From positions 1 through 64,000 of the forward strand of contig NZ_JABTTS010000019.1 in NCBI RefSeq assembly GCF_018638295.1: a stretch of 64,000 nt of DNA. The letters are read 5' to 3'. Positions 7,942 through 16,386 of this stretch are shown in pieces; the first letter of the stretch is position 1; every line of letters begins with the position of its first letter. The translations under genes were made by a program, and so were the position numbers. The stretch is from Streptomyces sp. CHD11. GTDB taxonomy: Bacteria; Actinomycetota; Actinomycetes; Streptomycetales; Streptomycetaceae. The notes beneath the pieces were generated by a model, which ran no database searches, was not told the origin of the DNA, and saw only the letters and a program-made list of their open reading frames with translations.

Positions 7942-8886
7942 TCAGCGGGCGGCGCCGCCCTGGTCGCGGTCGACGAGGGTGAGCAGTGTCGCCTCCGGGG
8001 GGCAGGCGAAGCGGACCGGGGTGTAGCGGCTGGTGCCGCAGCCCGCCGAGACGTGCAGGTAGGAGGTGCGGCCCTCCGCCGTGTGGGTGGAGAGGCCCTT
8101 CACGCGGTCCGTGTCCAGGTCGCAGTTGGTGACCAGGGCGCCGTAGAAGGGGATGCAGAGCTGGCCGCCGTGGGTGTGGCCGGCCAGGATCAGGGGGTAG
8201 CCGTCGGCGCTGAAGGAGTCCAGGGCGCGCAGGTAGGGGGCGTGCACGACGCCCATGGAGAAGTCCGCGGCGGACGAAGGGCCGCCCGCCACCTCCGGGT
8301 AGCGGTCGCGCTTGATGTGCGGGTCGTCCAGGCCGGTCAGCTCGATCGAGGCGCCCTCGGTCTTCAGGGTGCCCCTGGTGTTCGTCAGGTTCAGCCAGCC
8401 CGCGGAGTCGAATCCGTCCCGCAGGTCCTCCCACGGGTTGTGGACCGCGCCGACCACCGGCGGGTTCCCGTTCAGGCCGTGGCGGCCGTGGAGCTTCTCG
8501 ACCAGGTAGCGGCCGGGGTTGCGCGGTGTGGGGCCGTAGTAGTCGTTGGAGCCGAAGACGTACGCGCCCGGGAACTCCATCAGGGGGCCCAGCGCGTCGA
8601 GGACCTCGGGGACGGCTTCGGGGTCGGACAGGTTGTCGCCCGTGTTGATCACGAAGTCGGGGCGCAGACCCGCGAGGGAGCGCAGCCAGCGCTGCTTCTT
8701 GCGCTGCCCGCCGACCATGTGGATGTCGGAGACCTGGAGTACGCGCAGCGGGCGCATCCCGGAGGGCAGGACGGGGACGGTCACCCGCCGGAGGCGGAAG
8801 GAGCGGGCCTCGAAGCCCGCCGCGTACAGCAGTCCGGCGGCGCCGGCCGCCGTGATTCCGAGGGGGATTCCGTATCGCGCGCGCAT
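7942..8886 (-). CDS. Membrane-anchored metallophosphoesterase (YkuE/Rv3683 type)
   Basis: 314 residues. An N-terminal hydrophobic helix (about 8-26) anchors the protein with the catalytic domain outside or peripheral. All calcineurin-type motifs are visible: VSDIHM (D-x-H), INTGDNLSD (GDN), GSNDYYGP (GNHD variant with Ser), LILAGHTHGGQL (GHTHGGQ). These bind the dimetal centre that hydrolyses phosphodiesters or monoesters; YkuE relatives are Tat-exported or membrane-linked enzymes acting on envelope substrates. It lies in the same PBP-metallophosphoesterase neighbourhood as the ponA2-Rv3683 pair of M. tuberculosis (from memory), which suggests a cell-envelope role. Confidence 0.88.
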   Translation of the reverse strand: MRARYGIPLGITAAGAAGLLYAAGFEARSFRLRRVTVPVLPSGMRPLRVLQVSDIHMVGGQRKKQRWLRSLAGLRPDFVINTGDNLSDPEAVPEVLDALGPLMEFPGAYVFGSNDYYGPTPRNPGRYLVEKLHGRHGLNGNPPVVGAVHNPWEDLRDGFDSAGWLNLTNTRGTLKTEGASIELTGLDDPHIKRDRYPEVAGGPSSAADFSMGVVHAPYLRALDSFSADGYPLILAGHTHGGQLCIPFYGALVTNCDLDTDRVKGLSTHTAEGRTSYLHVSAGCGTSRYTPVRFACPPEATLLTLVDRDQGGAAR

Positions 8887-8990
8887 GGTTCCATCGTGTC
8901 AGACCGCGGATCGTCCCCGCGAACACCCCTGGTGTCGGGGGACCTTAAATGAGCAGGCGTCACCCGTCCCGCACCTGCGACAATCACGTC

Positions 8991-9455
8991 ATGACCACGC
9001 TCAAGTCCAAGCTGCACGGCGACCTCAACGCCGCGATCAAGGAGCGCGACGAGCTCCGTTCCTCCACGCTCCGTCTGACGCTCGCCGCGATCACCAAGGA
9101 GGAGGTCGCGGGCAAGGAGAAGCGCGAGCTCTCCGACGACGAGGTGCAGAAGGTGATCACCCGGGAGGCGAAGAAGCGCCGTGAGGCGGCGGAGGCCTTC
9201 GCGCAGGGTGGGCGCCCCGAGCAGGCGGAGCGGGAGGAGGCGGAGGGCGAGGTGCTGGCCGCGTACCTGCCGCAGCAGCTGTCCGACGAGGAGCTGAACT
9301 CGATCGTCGCCCAGGCGGTGGCGGAGGCCAGGGCGGCGGGCGCGGAAGGTCCGCGGGCCATGGGCGCCGTGATGAAGATCGTGAACCCGAAGGTGGCCGG
9401 GCAGGCGGAGGGCGGCCGGGTGGCGGCCGCGGTGAAGAAGCTGCTGGCCGGCTGA
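8991..9455 (+). CDS. GatB/YqeY domain protein
   Basis: 154 residues covering the whole YqeY fold: an N-terminal helical domain with MTTLKSKLHGDLNAAIKERD and a conserved RLTLAAIT segment, followed by the C-terminal three-helix GatB-tail domain with AAYLPQQLSDEEL and GAVMKIVNPKVAGQAEGGRV. Free-standing YqeY resembles the tRNA-binding tail of the GatB amidotransferase subunit and is thought to bind tRNA; no amidase activity is expected. Divergent from the metallophosphoesterase, convergent with the PBP gene, and followed by a strong bidirectional hairpin. Confidence 0.93.
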   Translation: MTTLKSKLHGDLNAAIKERDELRSSTLRLTLAAITKEEVAGKEKRELSDDEVQKVITREAKKRREAAEAFAQGGRPEQAEREEAEGEVLAAYLPQQLSDEELNSIVAQAVAEARAAGAEGPRAMGAVMKIVNPKVAGQAEGGRVAAAVKKLLAG

Positions 9456-9470
9456 ACCCGGTTGCCTCGC

Positions 9471-9510
9471 CCGACACCCCGACACCCCGACACCCCGACA
9501 CCCCGATACC
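9471..9510. repeat. Tandem 8-bp repeat, five copies
   Basis: Four copies of CCGACACC followed by one CCGATACC, directly after the YqeY stop. Non-coding simple repeat, likely polymorphic between strains. Confidence 0.85.
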
Positions 9511-9586
9511 CCGGGATCTCGAAGGTCTCGTCCGCGGTCGGGCCTGAGGTATGCCCTGAGGTCAGACCTCCCGTCACCGCGGTGAA

Positions 9587-9628
9587 CGAACGGCTCCTCC
9601 CCCGCATATGCGGGGGAGGAGCCGTTCG
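9587..9628. terminator. Bidirectional hairpin between yqeY-type and PBP genes
   Basis: A perfect 21-bp inverted repeat centred on CATATG at 9604-9611. It lies between the convergent genes at 8991-9455 and 9661-11943 and can terminate both. Confidence 0.85.
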
Positions 9629-9660
9629 GCGTAGTGGGGCGTGCTGCTGGGCCGGACCGG

Positions 9661-11943
9661 TCAGTCGCGTCCTCCGGGCCCGTTCCCCGGGCCCCGGATG
9701 AATCCCTCCGGGATGGAGAAGGTCGGGTCCGGCTCGGCTCCACCCGGGCCGCCCCCGCCGTTCTCGCCTCCGCCGAGCAGGCCGCCGATGAGACCGCCGT
9801 CGCCGTTGTTGCCGTCGTCGTCGCGGTCACCGTCGCCGCGGCCACGGTCGCGGTCCTTGTCGTCGGGGTCCTCGGGCTCCGGGATGTCCACGAGGTTGAA
9901 GGACGGGGACTCCTTGCCCGACAGGGCGCCGGTCATGGCGTCCTTCCAGATCGGACCGGGAACCGCGCCACCGAACACCAGGGGGTGGTACCGGCCGCCG
10001 ATCGTGATGTCCCTCATCTCGACCTCCTGCGAGGCGCTGCCCACCCAGACGGCGCCCGACATGTTCGGCGTGTACCCGGCGAACCAGGCGTTCCTGCGCT
10101 CGTCCGTCGTACCCGTCTTGCCCGCGTTGGCGCGGTCGCTGAGGCCGGCCGCCTGGCCGGTACCGGAGTCGATCACACCCTGCAGCAGGGTGTTCACCGT
10201 GTCCGCGGTGTTCTCGCTCATCGCGCGGGAGCACGTCGACTTCGGTACCTCGAGCGACTCCCGCTTGTCACCGACCTTCTGGGTGATCGACTCGATGGCG
10301 ACCGGGGTGCAGTACATGCCTCGGGAGGCGAAGGCGGCGTACGCGCTCGCCATCGTCAGGGGGGAGAGACCGGTGGAACCGAGGGTCATGGAGGAGGGGA
10401 CCTCGGGGACCTTGTCCCCGTTGCCCTGGACCACGTCGAGCTTGTCGAGGAGGGTCACCACCGGGCACATGCCGATGTCCTCGATCATCTGCACGAAGTA
10501 GGTGTTGACCGACAGGGCCATCGCTTCCTTGAGCGGGTACGGGCCCACTTCGGCCTCGTTCTCGTTCTCGAGCTTGTAGCCGCCGTCGTTCACCCAGGGC
10601 TTGTCGCAGCCGCGCACGGTGTCGGGGTACGGCATCTCGTACGGGGCGGAGTAGCTCTGGGTCGGGGGCTTGCCCTCTTCCAGGGCCGCGGCCGCCACGA
10701 ACGGCTTGAACGTCGAACCCGTCGGGAAGCCGAAGTTCGAGCCGCCCCAGGCCTTGTCGACCGAGAAGTTGATCTCCGTCTCGTTCTTGCCGTAGCCGTA
10801 CGGCTTCGACTGGCCCATCGCGACGACCTTGCCGGTGCCGGGCTCGACCAGCGTGCTCGCGGCGGCGACCTTGTCGGACTGGTAGACGTGGTCCTTGAGC
10901 GACTTCTGCACCGACTTCTGCGCCTGCGGGTCGAGCGTCGTACGGATGGTCAGGCCGCCCTGGTTCCAGATCTTCGCCCGGTCCTCCCGGGTCTTGCCGA
11001 AGACCGGGTCGCCGAGGAAGACCTCCATCACGTACTTGCAGAAGAAGCCCGCGCCCTTGGACGCCGTGATGCAGCCGCTCTTCGGCTTGCTGATGTCCAG
11101 GCCCAGCGGGCTCTGTGCCGCCTTGTCGGCCTGCTCCTGGGAGACGTCGCCGACCTCGGCCATCCGCTGCAGGACGATGTTGCGCCGCTTCTTCGCCTCC
11201 GTCTCGTCGTTGACCGGGTCGTAGCGGCTCGGTGACTGGACGAGCCCGGCGAGGAGGGCGGACTCCTGGAGGTTGAGATCCTTGGCGGGCTTGGAGAAGT
11301 AGCGCCGGGCGGCGGCCTCGACGCCGTAGGCCTGCTGGCCGAAGAAGGTGATGTTCAGGTAGTTCTCGAGGATCTTCTTCTTGCCCAGTTCCTCCTCGAC
11401 CTGGATCGCGTACTTCAGTTCGCGGATCTTGCGGCCGATGGTCTGCTGGGTGGCCTGCGCGACCTTGGTCGGGTCGTCGCCCGCCTCCTCGACGAAGACG
11501 TTCTTCACGTACTGCTGGGTGAGCGTGGACGCGCCCTCGGAGACCTCTCCGCTGCGCGCGTTGCTGTTGAGGGCGCGCAGGACGCCCTTCAGGTCGACCG
11601 CGCCGTGCTGGTAGAACCGCGAGTCCTCGATCGCGACGATCGCCTTCTGCAGGTACGGCGAGATGTCCTCGAGCTCCACCACCGTGCGGTCGCGCGAGTA
11701 GACGGTGGCGATCTGGCCGCCGTCGGCATCGAGGATGGTGGTGCGCTGGCTCAGCGGCGGCGTCTTGAGATTGGCCGGGAGCTCGTCGAAGCTTTCCACC
11801 GACCCCTTGGCCGCCAGGCCCAGCGCGCCCACGGCGGGCAGCGCGATGCCGGCCATGACGGCTCCTGCGAGGACACTGACACCGAGGAACTTGGCGGCCT
11901 GCTGCGTGGGAGACAGACCACCGCCCGAGCGCTTCTTTGGCAT
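9661..11943 (-). CDS. Class A penicillin-binding protein (PonA2-like)
   Basis: 760 residues. A short cytoplasmic tail and one transmembrane helix (about 15-42) are followed by a GT51 glycosyltransferase (about 65-250: EDSRFYQHGAVD with catalytic Glu, EGASTLTQQYVKN, RKIRELKYA) and a transpeptidase (about 330-660: acylation site GSTFKPF, SVN in LSVNTYFVQ, KTGTT). It polymerises and cross-links peptidoglycan outside the membrane. The last 80 residues are Gly/Asp/Pro-rich and probably flexible; no PASTA domain is visible, unlike mycobacterial PonA2. The gene is divergent from wblA with about 430 bases between them, as in the whiB4-ponA2 pair of mycobacteria. Confidence 0.95.
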   Translation of the reverse strand: MPKKRSGGGLSPTQQAAKFLGVSVLAGAVMAGIALPAVGALGLAAKGSVESFDELPANLKTPPLSQRTTILDADGGQIATVYSRDRTVVELEDISPYLQKAIVAIEDSRFYQHGAVDLKGVLRALNSNARSGEVSEGASTLTQQYVKNVFVEEAGDDPTKVAQATQQTIGRKIRELKYAIQVEEELGKKKILENYLNITFFGQQAYGVEAAARRYFSKPAKDLNLQESALLAGLVQSPSRYDPVNDETEAKKRRNIVLQRMAEVGDVSQEQADKAAQSPLGLDISKPKSGCITASKGAGFFCKYVMEVFLGDPVFGKTREDRAKIWNQGGLTIRTTLDPQAQKSVQKSLKDHVYQSDKVAAASTLVEPGTGKVVAMGQSKPYGYGKNETEINFSVDKAWGGSNFGFPTGSTFKPFVAAAALEEGKPPTQSYSAPYEMPYPDTVRGCDKPWVNDGGYKLENENEAEVGPYPLKEAMALSVNTYFVQMIEDIGMCPVVTLLDKLDVVQGNGDKVPEVPSSMTLGSTGLSPLTMASAYAAFASRGMYCTPVAIESITQKVGDKRESLEVPKSTCSRAMSENTADTVNTLLQGVIDSGTGQAAGLSDRANAGKTGTTDERRNAWFAGYTPNMSGAVWVGSASQEVEMRDITIGGRYHPLVFGGAVPGPIWKDAMTGALSGKESPSFNLVDIPEPEDPDDKDRDRGRGDGDRDDDGNNGDGGLIGGLLGGGENGGGGPGGAEPDPTFSIPEGFIRGPGNGPGGRD

Positions 11944-12372
11944 GGGAGCAGCCTACGTTCTCATTCGCCGGACAAGCGTAAATGCCTTGGCCTAAGCTGC
12001 ACCCAACTGTCACAGCAGTGAGGCCACCTATCAATACGTCCGGCGACCCCGAATCGTTCCGGACCTCTTCGACTTTCTTCATATGAGTTCCGTCGGAGGG
12101 TGTTGAGCTCGTGTCCGGATCCACCTCGTGTGTCACGTGGTGCCCGTTGTGACTCAACTGAATTGACCCTGGACGCCCCCTTTGTCGCGCATGTCGCCCC
12201 CTCACTCCCCCGGGTGATCTGCCGCTTACCCATAGTCCGTTCGGACCATTCAAGATTGGGCCCGCTGGGGGTGTTGCGCTGTGCCCGCCTTCCGTAACGT
12301 CCTCAACTGGCGGCGGTGAATATGCCGCTGCCGCCGTGGGGGAGCCTCGATTCGGGAGAGGACGGCGCCGGT
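11944..12372. promoter_or_regulatory. PBP-wblA divergent intergenic region
   Basis: 430 bases with no credible gene; several short frames lack RBS and codon bias. It must hold the promoters of both the PBP gene (minus) and wblA (plus). The region just upstream of wblA is long, consistent with an extended regulatory zone or leader for this developmental regulator. I see no strong hairpin or recognised operator. Confidence 0.6.
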
Positions 12373-12711
12373 ATGGGCTGGGTTACCGACTGGAGTGCGC
12401 AGGCTGCCTGCCGCACTACCGATCCGGATGAACTGTTCGTTCAAGGAGCAGCGCAGAACAGGGCCAAGGCGGTGTGCACCGGATGCCCGGTGCGTACGGA
12501 GTGCCTGGCGGACGCGCTGGACAACCGCGTCGAGTTCGGCGTATGGGGAGGAATGACGGAACGTGAGCGCCGCGCGCTGCTGCGCCGGCGGCCGACCGTG
12601 ACCTCCTGGCGCAGGCTGCTGGAGACAGCGCGCTCGGAGTACGAGCGGGGGACGGGTGTCGTGTCCCTCGACGACGACGAGGTGTACGAGAGCTACGCCG
12701 CGGTCGGCTGA
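12373..12711 (+). CDS. wblA: WhiB-like iron-sulfur regulator WblA
   Basis: 112 residues, the length of WblA in other streptomycetes. The four [4Fe-4S] cysteines are present: AACR near the N-terminus, the CTGC pair, and ECLAD. The GVWGGMTERERR turn and basic tail ALLRRRP, which contact DNA and sigma factor, follow. WblA acts in the cytoplasm as a redox-sensitive transcription factor; in Streptomyces it promotes sporulation and represses antibiotic production. The ATG at MGWVTDW fits the family start; an in-frame ATG 19 codons upstream is less likely. GGAGAGG lies before the chosen start. Position beside the ArsA pair and the PBP is conserved in actinobacteria. Confidence 0.95.
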   Translation: MGWVTDWSAQAACRTTDPDELFVQGAAQNRAKAVCTGCPVRTECLADALDNRVEFGVWGGMTERERRALLRRRPTVTSWRRLLETARSEYERGTGVVSLDDDEVYESYAAVG

Positions 12712-12893
12712 GGGCCCTCCAGGGGTCCTTGGTCCGCCGGGTTCCCGCGCGAGGGGCGCGCAGGTCCCAGCGAGGGCGCGCGGGTTCTCCAGCGCGGGGC
12801 GCGCGGAGCAGACCCCGGAGAGGGGCGGACGACATGCGCGTATGCGCCGGCAGTGGGTGCGCGAGGGTCCGGTAAGAGGTGCGCCCGGACGTT

Positions 12894-14312
12894 TCAGGGC
12901 GTTTCGGGCAGCTCCGGCCGGTCGGCCGCGAGCCGGTCGCCGATGTCCCGCAGTCCTGTGAGGTCGTGCACATCGCCGGGCAGCGCGGCCACCTCGGTCA
13001 CCGCCACCTCGGGGTGGAGAGCGGTGAAGCGGTCGCGCGTGCGCTGCTCGCGCGAGAGCAGCCGCATCCGTTCGGCGTGCAGCCTCAGCAGGCCCGCGGT
13101 GAGCCTTTCGACGGTCCGCTCCGGTGCCACATCTGCCTCGGTATCGTCCGCCTCGGTGTCGTCCACGGCGGCGGGGGAGCCTTCCCCGGGGACGTCCTCA
13201 GCGGGTGATCCGGGGTCCTGAGCCGGAGCCCCGGTCGTCGCGGATGAAGCGGGAGCTTCTGAACTGCCGTACGTGTCGGGAGAGTTACGAAGACCAGCTT
13301 TCCCGCCCTCCTGATCCACAATGCGGGAGTCCTCAAGATTTTCCGCAGCCGACAGCGCCCGCTCGGCCGACAGCCGGTCCGCGCCGCTGCCGTGCACCCG
13401 GTTGAGCACCAGACCGGCGAGCGGCATGTCCTCCGCGGCCAGCCGCTCCACGAAGTACGCGGCCTCGCGCAACGCGTCCCGCTCCGGGGCCGCCACCACC
13501 AGGAAAGCCGTCCCGGGTGCCTGAAGCAGCTTGTACGTGGCGTCCGCGCGCGTACGGAACCCGCCGAACATCGAGTCCATCGCGGCCACGAAGGTCTGTA
13601 CGTCCTTCAGCAGCTGACCGCCGAGCACCTTGCCCAGCGCGCCGGTCATCATCGACATCCCGACGTTCAGGAACTTCATCCCCGCCCGGCCGCCGGCCTT
13701 CGCCGGGGCGAGCAGGACGCGGATGAGCTTGCCGTCGAGGAAGGACCCGAGCCGCTTCGGCGCGTCCAGGAAGTCCAGCGCGGACCGGGAGGGCGGGGTG
13801 TCGACCACGATGAGGTCCCACTCGTCCCGGGACCGCAGCTGGCCCAGCTTCTCCATCGCCATGTACTCCTGCGTGCCCGCGAAGCCCGCCGAGAGCGACT
13901 TGTAGAAGGGGTTGCCCAGGATCGCGGAGGCCCGGTCGGGGTCCGCGTGCGCCTCGACGATCTCGTCGAAGGTGCGCTTCATGTCGAGCATCATCGCGTG
14001 CAGTTCGCCGCCCGCGGAGTCGTCGATGCCCTTCACCCGGCGCGGGGTGTTGTCCAGCGAGTCGATCCCCATGGACTGGGCGAGCCGGCGGGCCGGGTCG
14101 ATGGTGAGGACCACCACCTTGCGTCCCCGCTCGGCCGCGCGCAGCCCCAGCGCGGCCGCGGTGGTCGTCTTGCCGACGCCGCCCGAGCCACAGCACACCA
14201 CGATCCGGGTGTCCGGGTCCTCGAGCAGCGGGTCGATGTCGAGCGTGCGCGTGGGGGAGATGTGGTGACGGGCCGGGTCGTGGGTCTGCGCCGGTTCCGG
14301 GCGACGGCTCAT
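12894..14312 (-). CDS. ArsA-family ATPase, second subunit
   Basis: 472 residues. A deviant Walker A P-loop GSGGVGKTTTAAA lies at residues 40-52, with switch motifs VVDTPPSRSALDFLD and the later TFVAAMDSMFGGF region, consistent with the ArsA/Get3 class of SIMIBI ATPases. From about 330 to 405 there is an acidic, Pro/Ser/Ala-rich insertion, then a helical C-terminus. There is no ArsB pump gene nearby and no CxC arsenite site is visible, so an arsenic role is doubtful. It pairs with the ATPase gene just upstream; in M. tuberculosis the counterparts are Rv3679-Rv3680 (from memory). Likely a heteromeric ATPase handling membrane or stress-linked clients. Confidence 0.88.
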   Translation of the reverse strand: MSRRPEPAQTHDPARHHISPTRTLDIDPLLEDPDTRIVVCCGSGGVGKTTTAAALGLRAAERGRKVVVLTIDPARRLAQSMGIDSLDNTPRRVKGIDDSAGGELHAMMLDMKRTFDEIVEAHADPDRASAILGNPFYKSLSAGFAGTQEYMAMEKLGQLRSRDEWDLIVVDTPPSRSALDFLDAPKRLGSFLDGKLIRVLLAPAKAGGRAGMKFLNVGMSMMTGALGKVLGGQLLKDVQTFVAAMDSMFGGFRTRADATYKLLQAPGTAFLVVAAPERDALREAAYFVERLAAEDMPLAGLVLNRVHGSGADRLSAERALSAAENLEDSRIVDQEGGKAGLRNSPDTYGSSEAPASSATTGAPAQDPGSPAEDVPGEGSPAAVDDTEADDTEADVAPERTVERLTAGLLRLHAERMRLLSREQRTRDRFTALHPEVAVTEVAALPGDVHDLTGLRDIGDRLAADRPELPETP

Positions 14313-14506
14313 GACTTCCCCTGCTTCCGGTGCTTCCGACTCGTGACGGGGGTGGTGCGGGTACGGGCGGGGGTGGTGCTGGTATGTACGGAGCCAGCGC
14401 TCCTGAAACTGGTGCTGGTGCTGGTACGGGCGGGAGCGGTGCCGGTGCCGGTACGGGGGTGACGGAAGCGGGTGCGCGGCCGGGGCGCGCGGACGTGACG
14501 GGTCAT
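14309..14506 (-). CDS. Small Arg/Thr-rich ORF between the two ArsA genes
   Basis: A 65-codon frame whose ATG overlaps the stop of the upstream ATPase gene (ATGA) and whose TGA overlaps the ATG of the downstream one (ATGA). The product is low complexity and strongly basic: Arg, Thr, Ser and Pro dominate, with short repeats such as TSTSTS and PARTRTTP, and no acidic residue. It may exist only to couple translation across a 190-base spacer made of degenerate GGTACGGGC-type repeats, or may not be made at all. The double overlap is the only positive evidence; homologues at this place in other species would decide. Confidence 0.4.
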   Translation of the reverse strand: MTRHVRAPRPRTRFRHPRTGTGTAPARTSTSTSFRSAGSVHTSTTPARTRTTPVTSRKHRKQGKS

Positions 14507-15480
14507 GAGACGTCCTGTCCGCGCAGCTTCCTCGCCAACGCGTACAGGCCGGCCAGATCCATGCCCTCCGCGAGCAGCGGAAGCTCGTGCAACGGCACCT
14601 CGAGGTCCGTCAGCACGGCGCGCTGCTCCGTCTCCAGCGCGTACCGCTCGGCGTGCTCCTCCGCCTGCGCGAGCAGCGGATCCACCAGCCGCTCGGCATG
14701 CCCGCCACGCCGCGCGCCGCCAAGGCCGGCGGAGGACAGTGCCCGCGCCACAGAGGAACGAGGGACCGCCGCCACGAGTTCCAGCGCCGCCGCGTCCAGT
14801 ACCTGCGGCCGCACCATGTTCACGATGACGCGGCCCACCGGCAGCCGCGCCGCGCGCAGTTCCGCGATGCCGTCCGCGGTCTCCTGGACCGGCATCTCCT
14901 CCAGCAGCGTCACGAGGTGCACAGCCGTCTCCGGCGACTTCAGCACCCGCATGACCGCCTGCGCCTGATTGTGTATCGGGCCGATCTTGGCGAGCCCGGC
15001 GACCTCGTCGTTGACGTTGAGGAAACGGGTGATGCGGCCGGTCGGCGGCGCGTCCATCACGACGTAGTCGTAGACGAACCGGCCGCTCTTGTCCTTGCGC
15101 CGGACCGCCTCGCACGCCTTGCCGGTCAGCAGGACGTCCCGGACGCCGGGGGCGACGGTGGTCGCGAAGTCGATCGCGCCGAGCTTCCTCAGGGCCCGGC
15201 CCGCGCTGCCCAGCTTGTAGAACATCTGGAGGTAGTCCAGAAGGGCCAGTTCGGCGTCGATGGCGAGTGCGTACACCTCCCCGCCACCCGGAGCGACGGC
15301 GATCTTCCGCTCCTCGTACGGCAACGCCTCCGTCTCGAAGACCTGTGCGATGCCCTGTCGGCCCTCGACCTCGACGAGAAGCGTCCGCTTCCCCTCCGTG
15401 GCCAGGGCCAACGCGAGGGCGGCGGCCACCGTGGTCTTGCCGGTACCGCCCTTGCCACTGACGACCTGGAGCCTGCTCAC
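14503..15480 (-). CDS. ArsA-family ATPase, first subunit
   Basis: 325 residues from the GTG of VSRLQVVSGKGG. The signature P-loop GKGGTGKTTVAAALALAL lies at 8-25, the acidic VEVEGRQ at about 38, and the switch II-like MDAPPTGRITRFL at about 170, all typical of ArsA/Get3/MinD-type ATPases. The much longer open frame upstream (to 15891) is ignored because its product is Arg/Pro-rich shadow sequence reaching across the divergent DUF4177 start. First gene of the pair on the minus strand, followed by the small coupled ORF and the second ATPase. Probably cytoplasmic and membrane-associated. Confidence 0.9.
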   Translation of the reverse strand: MSRLQVVSGKGGTGKTTVAAALALALATEGKRTLLVEVEGRQGIAQVFETEALPYEERKIAVAPGGGEVYALAIDAELALLDYLQMFYKLGSAGRALRKLGAIDFATTVAPGVRDVLLTGKACEAVRRKDKSGRFVYDYVVMDAPPTGRITRFLNVNDEVAGLAKIGPIHNQAQAVMRVLKSPETAVHLVTLLEEMPVQETADGIAELRAARLPVGRVIVNMVRPQVLDAAALELVAAVPRSSVARALSSAGLGGARRGGHAERLVDPLLAQAEEHAERYALETEQRAVLTDLEVPLHELPLLAEGMDLAGLYALARKLRGQDVS

Positions 15481-15730
15481 GCCTTCGAGCCTAAATGCTC
15501 GCCGCGCGGCCCGGCGGCCGAGGGTGCCGGATCCCGGACGTCGCGCCCCGCGCGGTGGGGGCGCCGACGGCCCCCGGCGGGTGCGTACGCGGGTGTCGCC
15601 GGGGGCGGTGGGCACGTGTGGCCGCGCGGGCGCGCGGGCGCGCGGGTGCCGCCGGGCGGGTGAGCGGTGCGGGGCGGTCAGGGGAACCGGCCGCGCGGAA
15701 CCGGAGGCGGCAACGGCTAGAGTCGGCCGC

Positions 15731-15766
15731 ATGACCAAGTGGGAATATGCGAACCTTACGCCATGA
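15731..15766 (+). pseudogene. 5' stub of the DUF4177 gene cut by the integrated element
   Basis: The native start of the target gene: an 11-codon frame MTKWEYANLTP then TGA. The first seven residues match the expected N-terminus of the DUF4177 protein that continues at 20237-20413, after which element sequence takes over. It shows that the element inserted between codons 6 and 7 or thereabouts. Confidence 0.85.
15739..15752. repeat. attL core of the 4.5 kb element
   Basis: GTGGGAATATGCGA at the left junction. It matches GTGGGAATACGCGA at 20260-20273 in 13 of 14 bases; the first nine (GTGGGAATA) are identical and must contain the crossover. Left of it lies chromosomal DNA (DUF4177 5' end), right of it element DNA. 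Confidence 0.8.
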
Positions 15767-15778
15767 ACGATGGCACGG

Positions 15779-16042
15779 CTAGTCGTGACTCTGACCAGTG
15801 CTTTCGTTCGATGACGGAGCCTCAGCAGCGAAGTACCCGCGACCGCTGACCACGTAGACCAGACCATCCGCGCGGAGGCTCGCCAGCGCACGGGATGCAG
15901 TCGACTGCGACACGTCGAACTCAGCGGCCAGCGTCACCGTGCCAGGCAGACGCTCCCCAGGTCGGTAGGTGCCAGCAGCTATGCGCCGGCGAACCTCGGC
16001 AGCCACCTGAGGCCAATGCGGCTGAGAACGATCAATCTCCAC
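15779..16042 (-). CDS. GntR-family winged-helix regulator of the element
   Basis: 87 residues from a GTG (MEIDRSQPHW when translated). The protein is little more than the GntR winged helix: WPQVAAEVRRRIAAGTYRPGERLPG, TLAAEFDVSQSTASRALASLRADGL and the wing YVVSGRGYFAA (shown in pieces). No effector-binding domain follows. This matches short KorSA-like repressors of pSAM2-type elements, which repress replication and transfer genes. A longer in-frame start at 16126 exists, but homology begins at the GTG. It is divergent from the small gene at 16195, with about 150 bases between them that probably contain its operator. Confidence 0.82.
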   Translation of the reverse strand: MEIDRSQPHWPQVAAEVRRRIAAGTYRPGERLPGTVTLAAEFDVSQSTASRALASLRADGLVYVVSGRGYFAAEAPSSNESTGQSHD

Positions 16043-16194
16043 ATAGTCAGCCTGCGAGCAATTCAGCCGACGCGCTATCGACGTAGTCAGGTACCGAGGT
16101 AGTCTCGGCAGGGTAGGCACACACAAAATCGGCCCGCTCCGCTGACTGGTGAGAGAGCAGCGAAACGGGCCTAACCGGTAAGGAGATACCGGCT

Positions 16195-16386
16195 ATGGAG
16201 GACTCTAGTCGTCCCAGGTTCGTCGGGACTGACCAGTACAGCGGGCACAGCATTTACATCAGCGCACAGCCGGGCGGCAGCCTCGAAGCCATGGCGGACC
16301 GCACAGCGCTTGAGACTGGCGCAGTCCTGAGCGCGCTGGTGGGCGAAGTGCTTGCACAGGGCCAGGCGAGTGACAGGGAACCGTGA
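16195..16386 (+). CDS. Small element protein, 63 aa
   Basis: AAGGAG lies nine bases before the ATG. The product reads as a genuine folded small protein: DQYSGHSIYISAQPGGSLEA, then ALETGAVLSALVGEVLAQG. The family is unknown to me. It runs divergently from the GntR gene, the classic position of a gene under that repressor. Its last eight codons abut the point where the opposite-strand primase-helicase loses similarity, so its C-terminus may be a product of the deletion rather than native. Confidence 0.62.
   Translation: MEDSSRPRFVGTDQYSGHSIYISAQPGGSLEAMADRTALETGAVLSALVGEVLAQGQASDREP

Noticed and set aside
9634..11235. 533-aa plus-strand frame over the PBP gene
   Set aside because: Antisense shadow; the PBP has all catalytic motifs on the minus strand.
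12894..15480. Arsenite resistance pump
   Set aside because: Two ArsA-type ATPases, but no ArsB, ArsR or ArsC nearby and no arsenite-binding cysteines.
14503..15891. 462-aa version of the first ArsA-type ATPase
   Set aside because: The added N-terminus is Arg/Pro-rich shadow sequence that overlaps the divergent DUF4177 start. The P-loop region begins right after the GTG at 15480.
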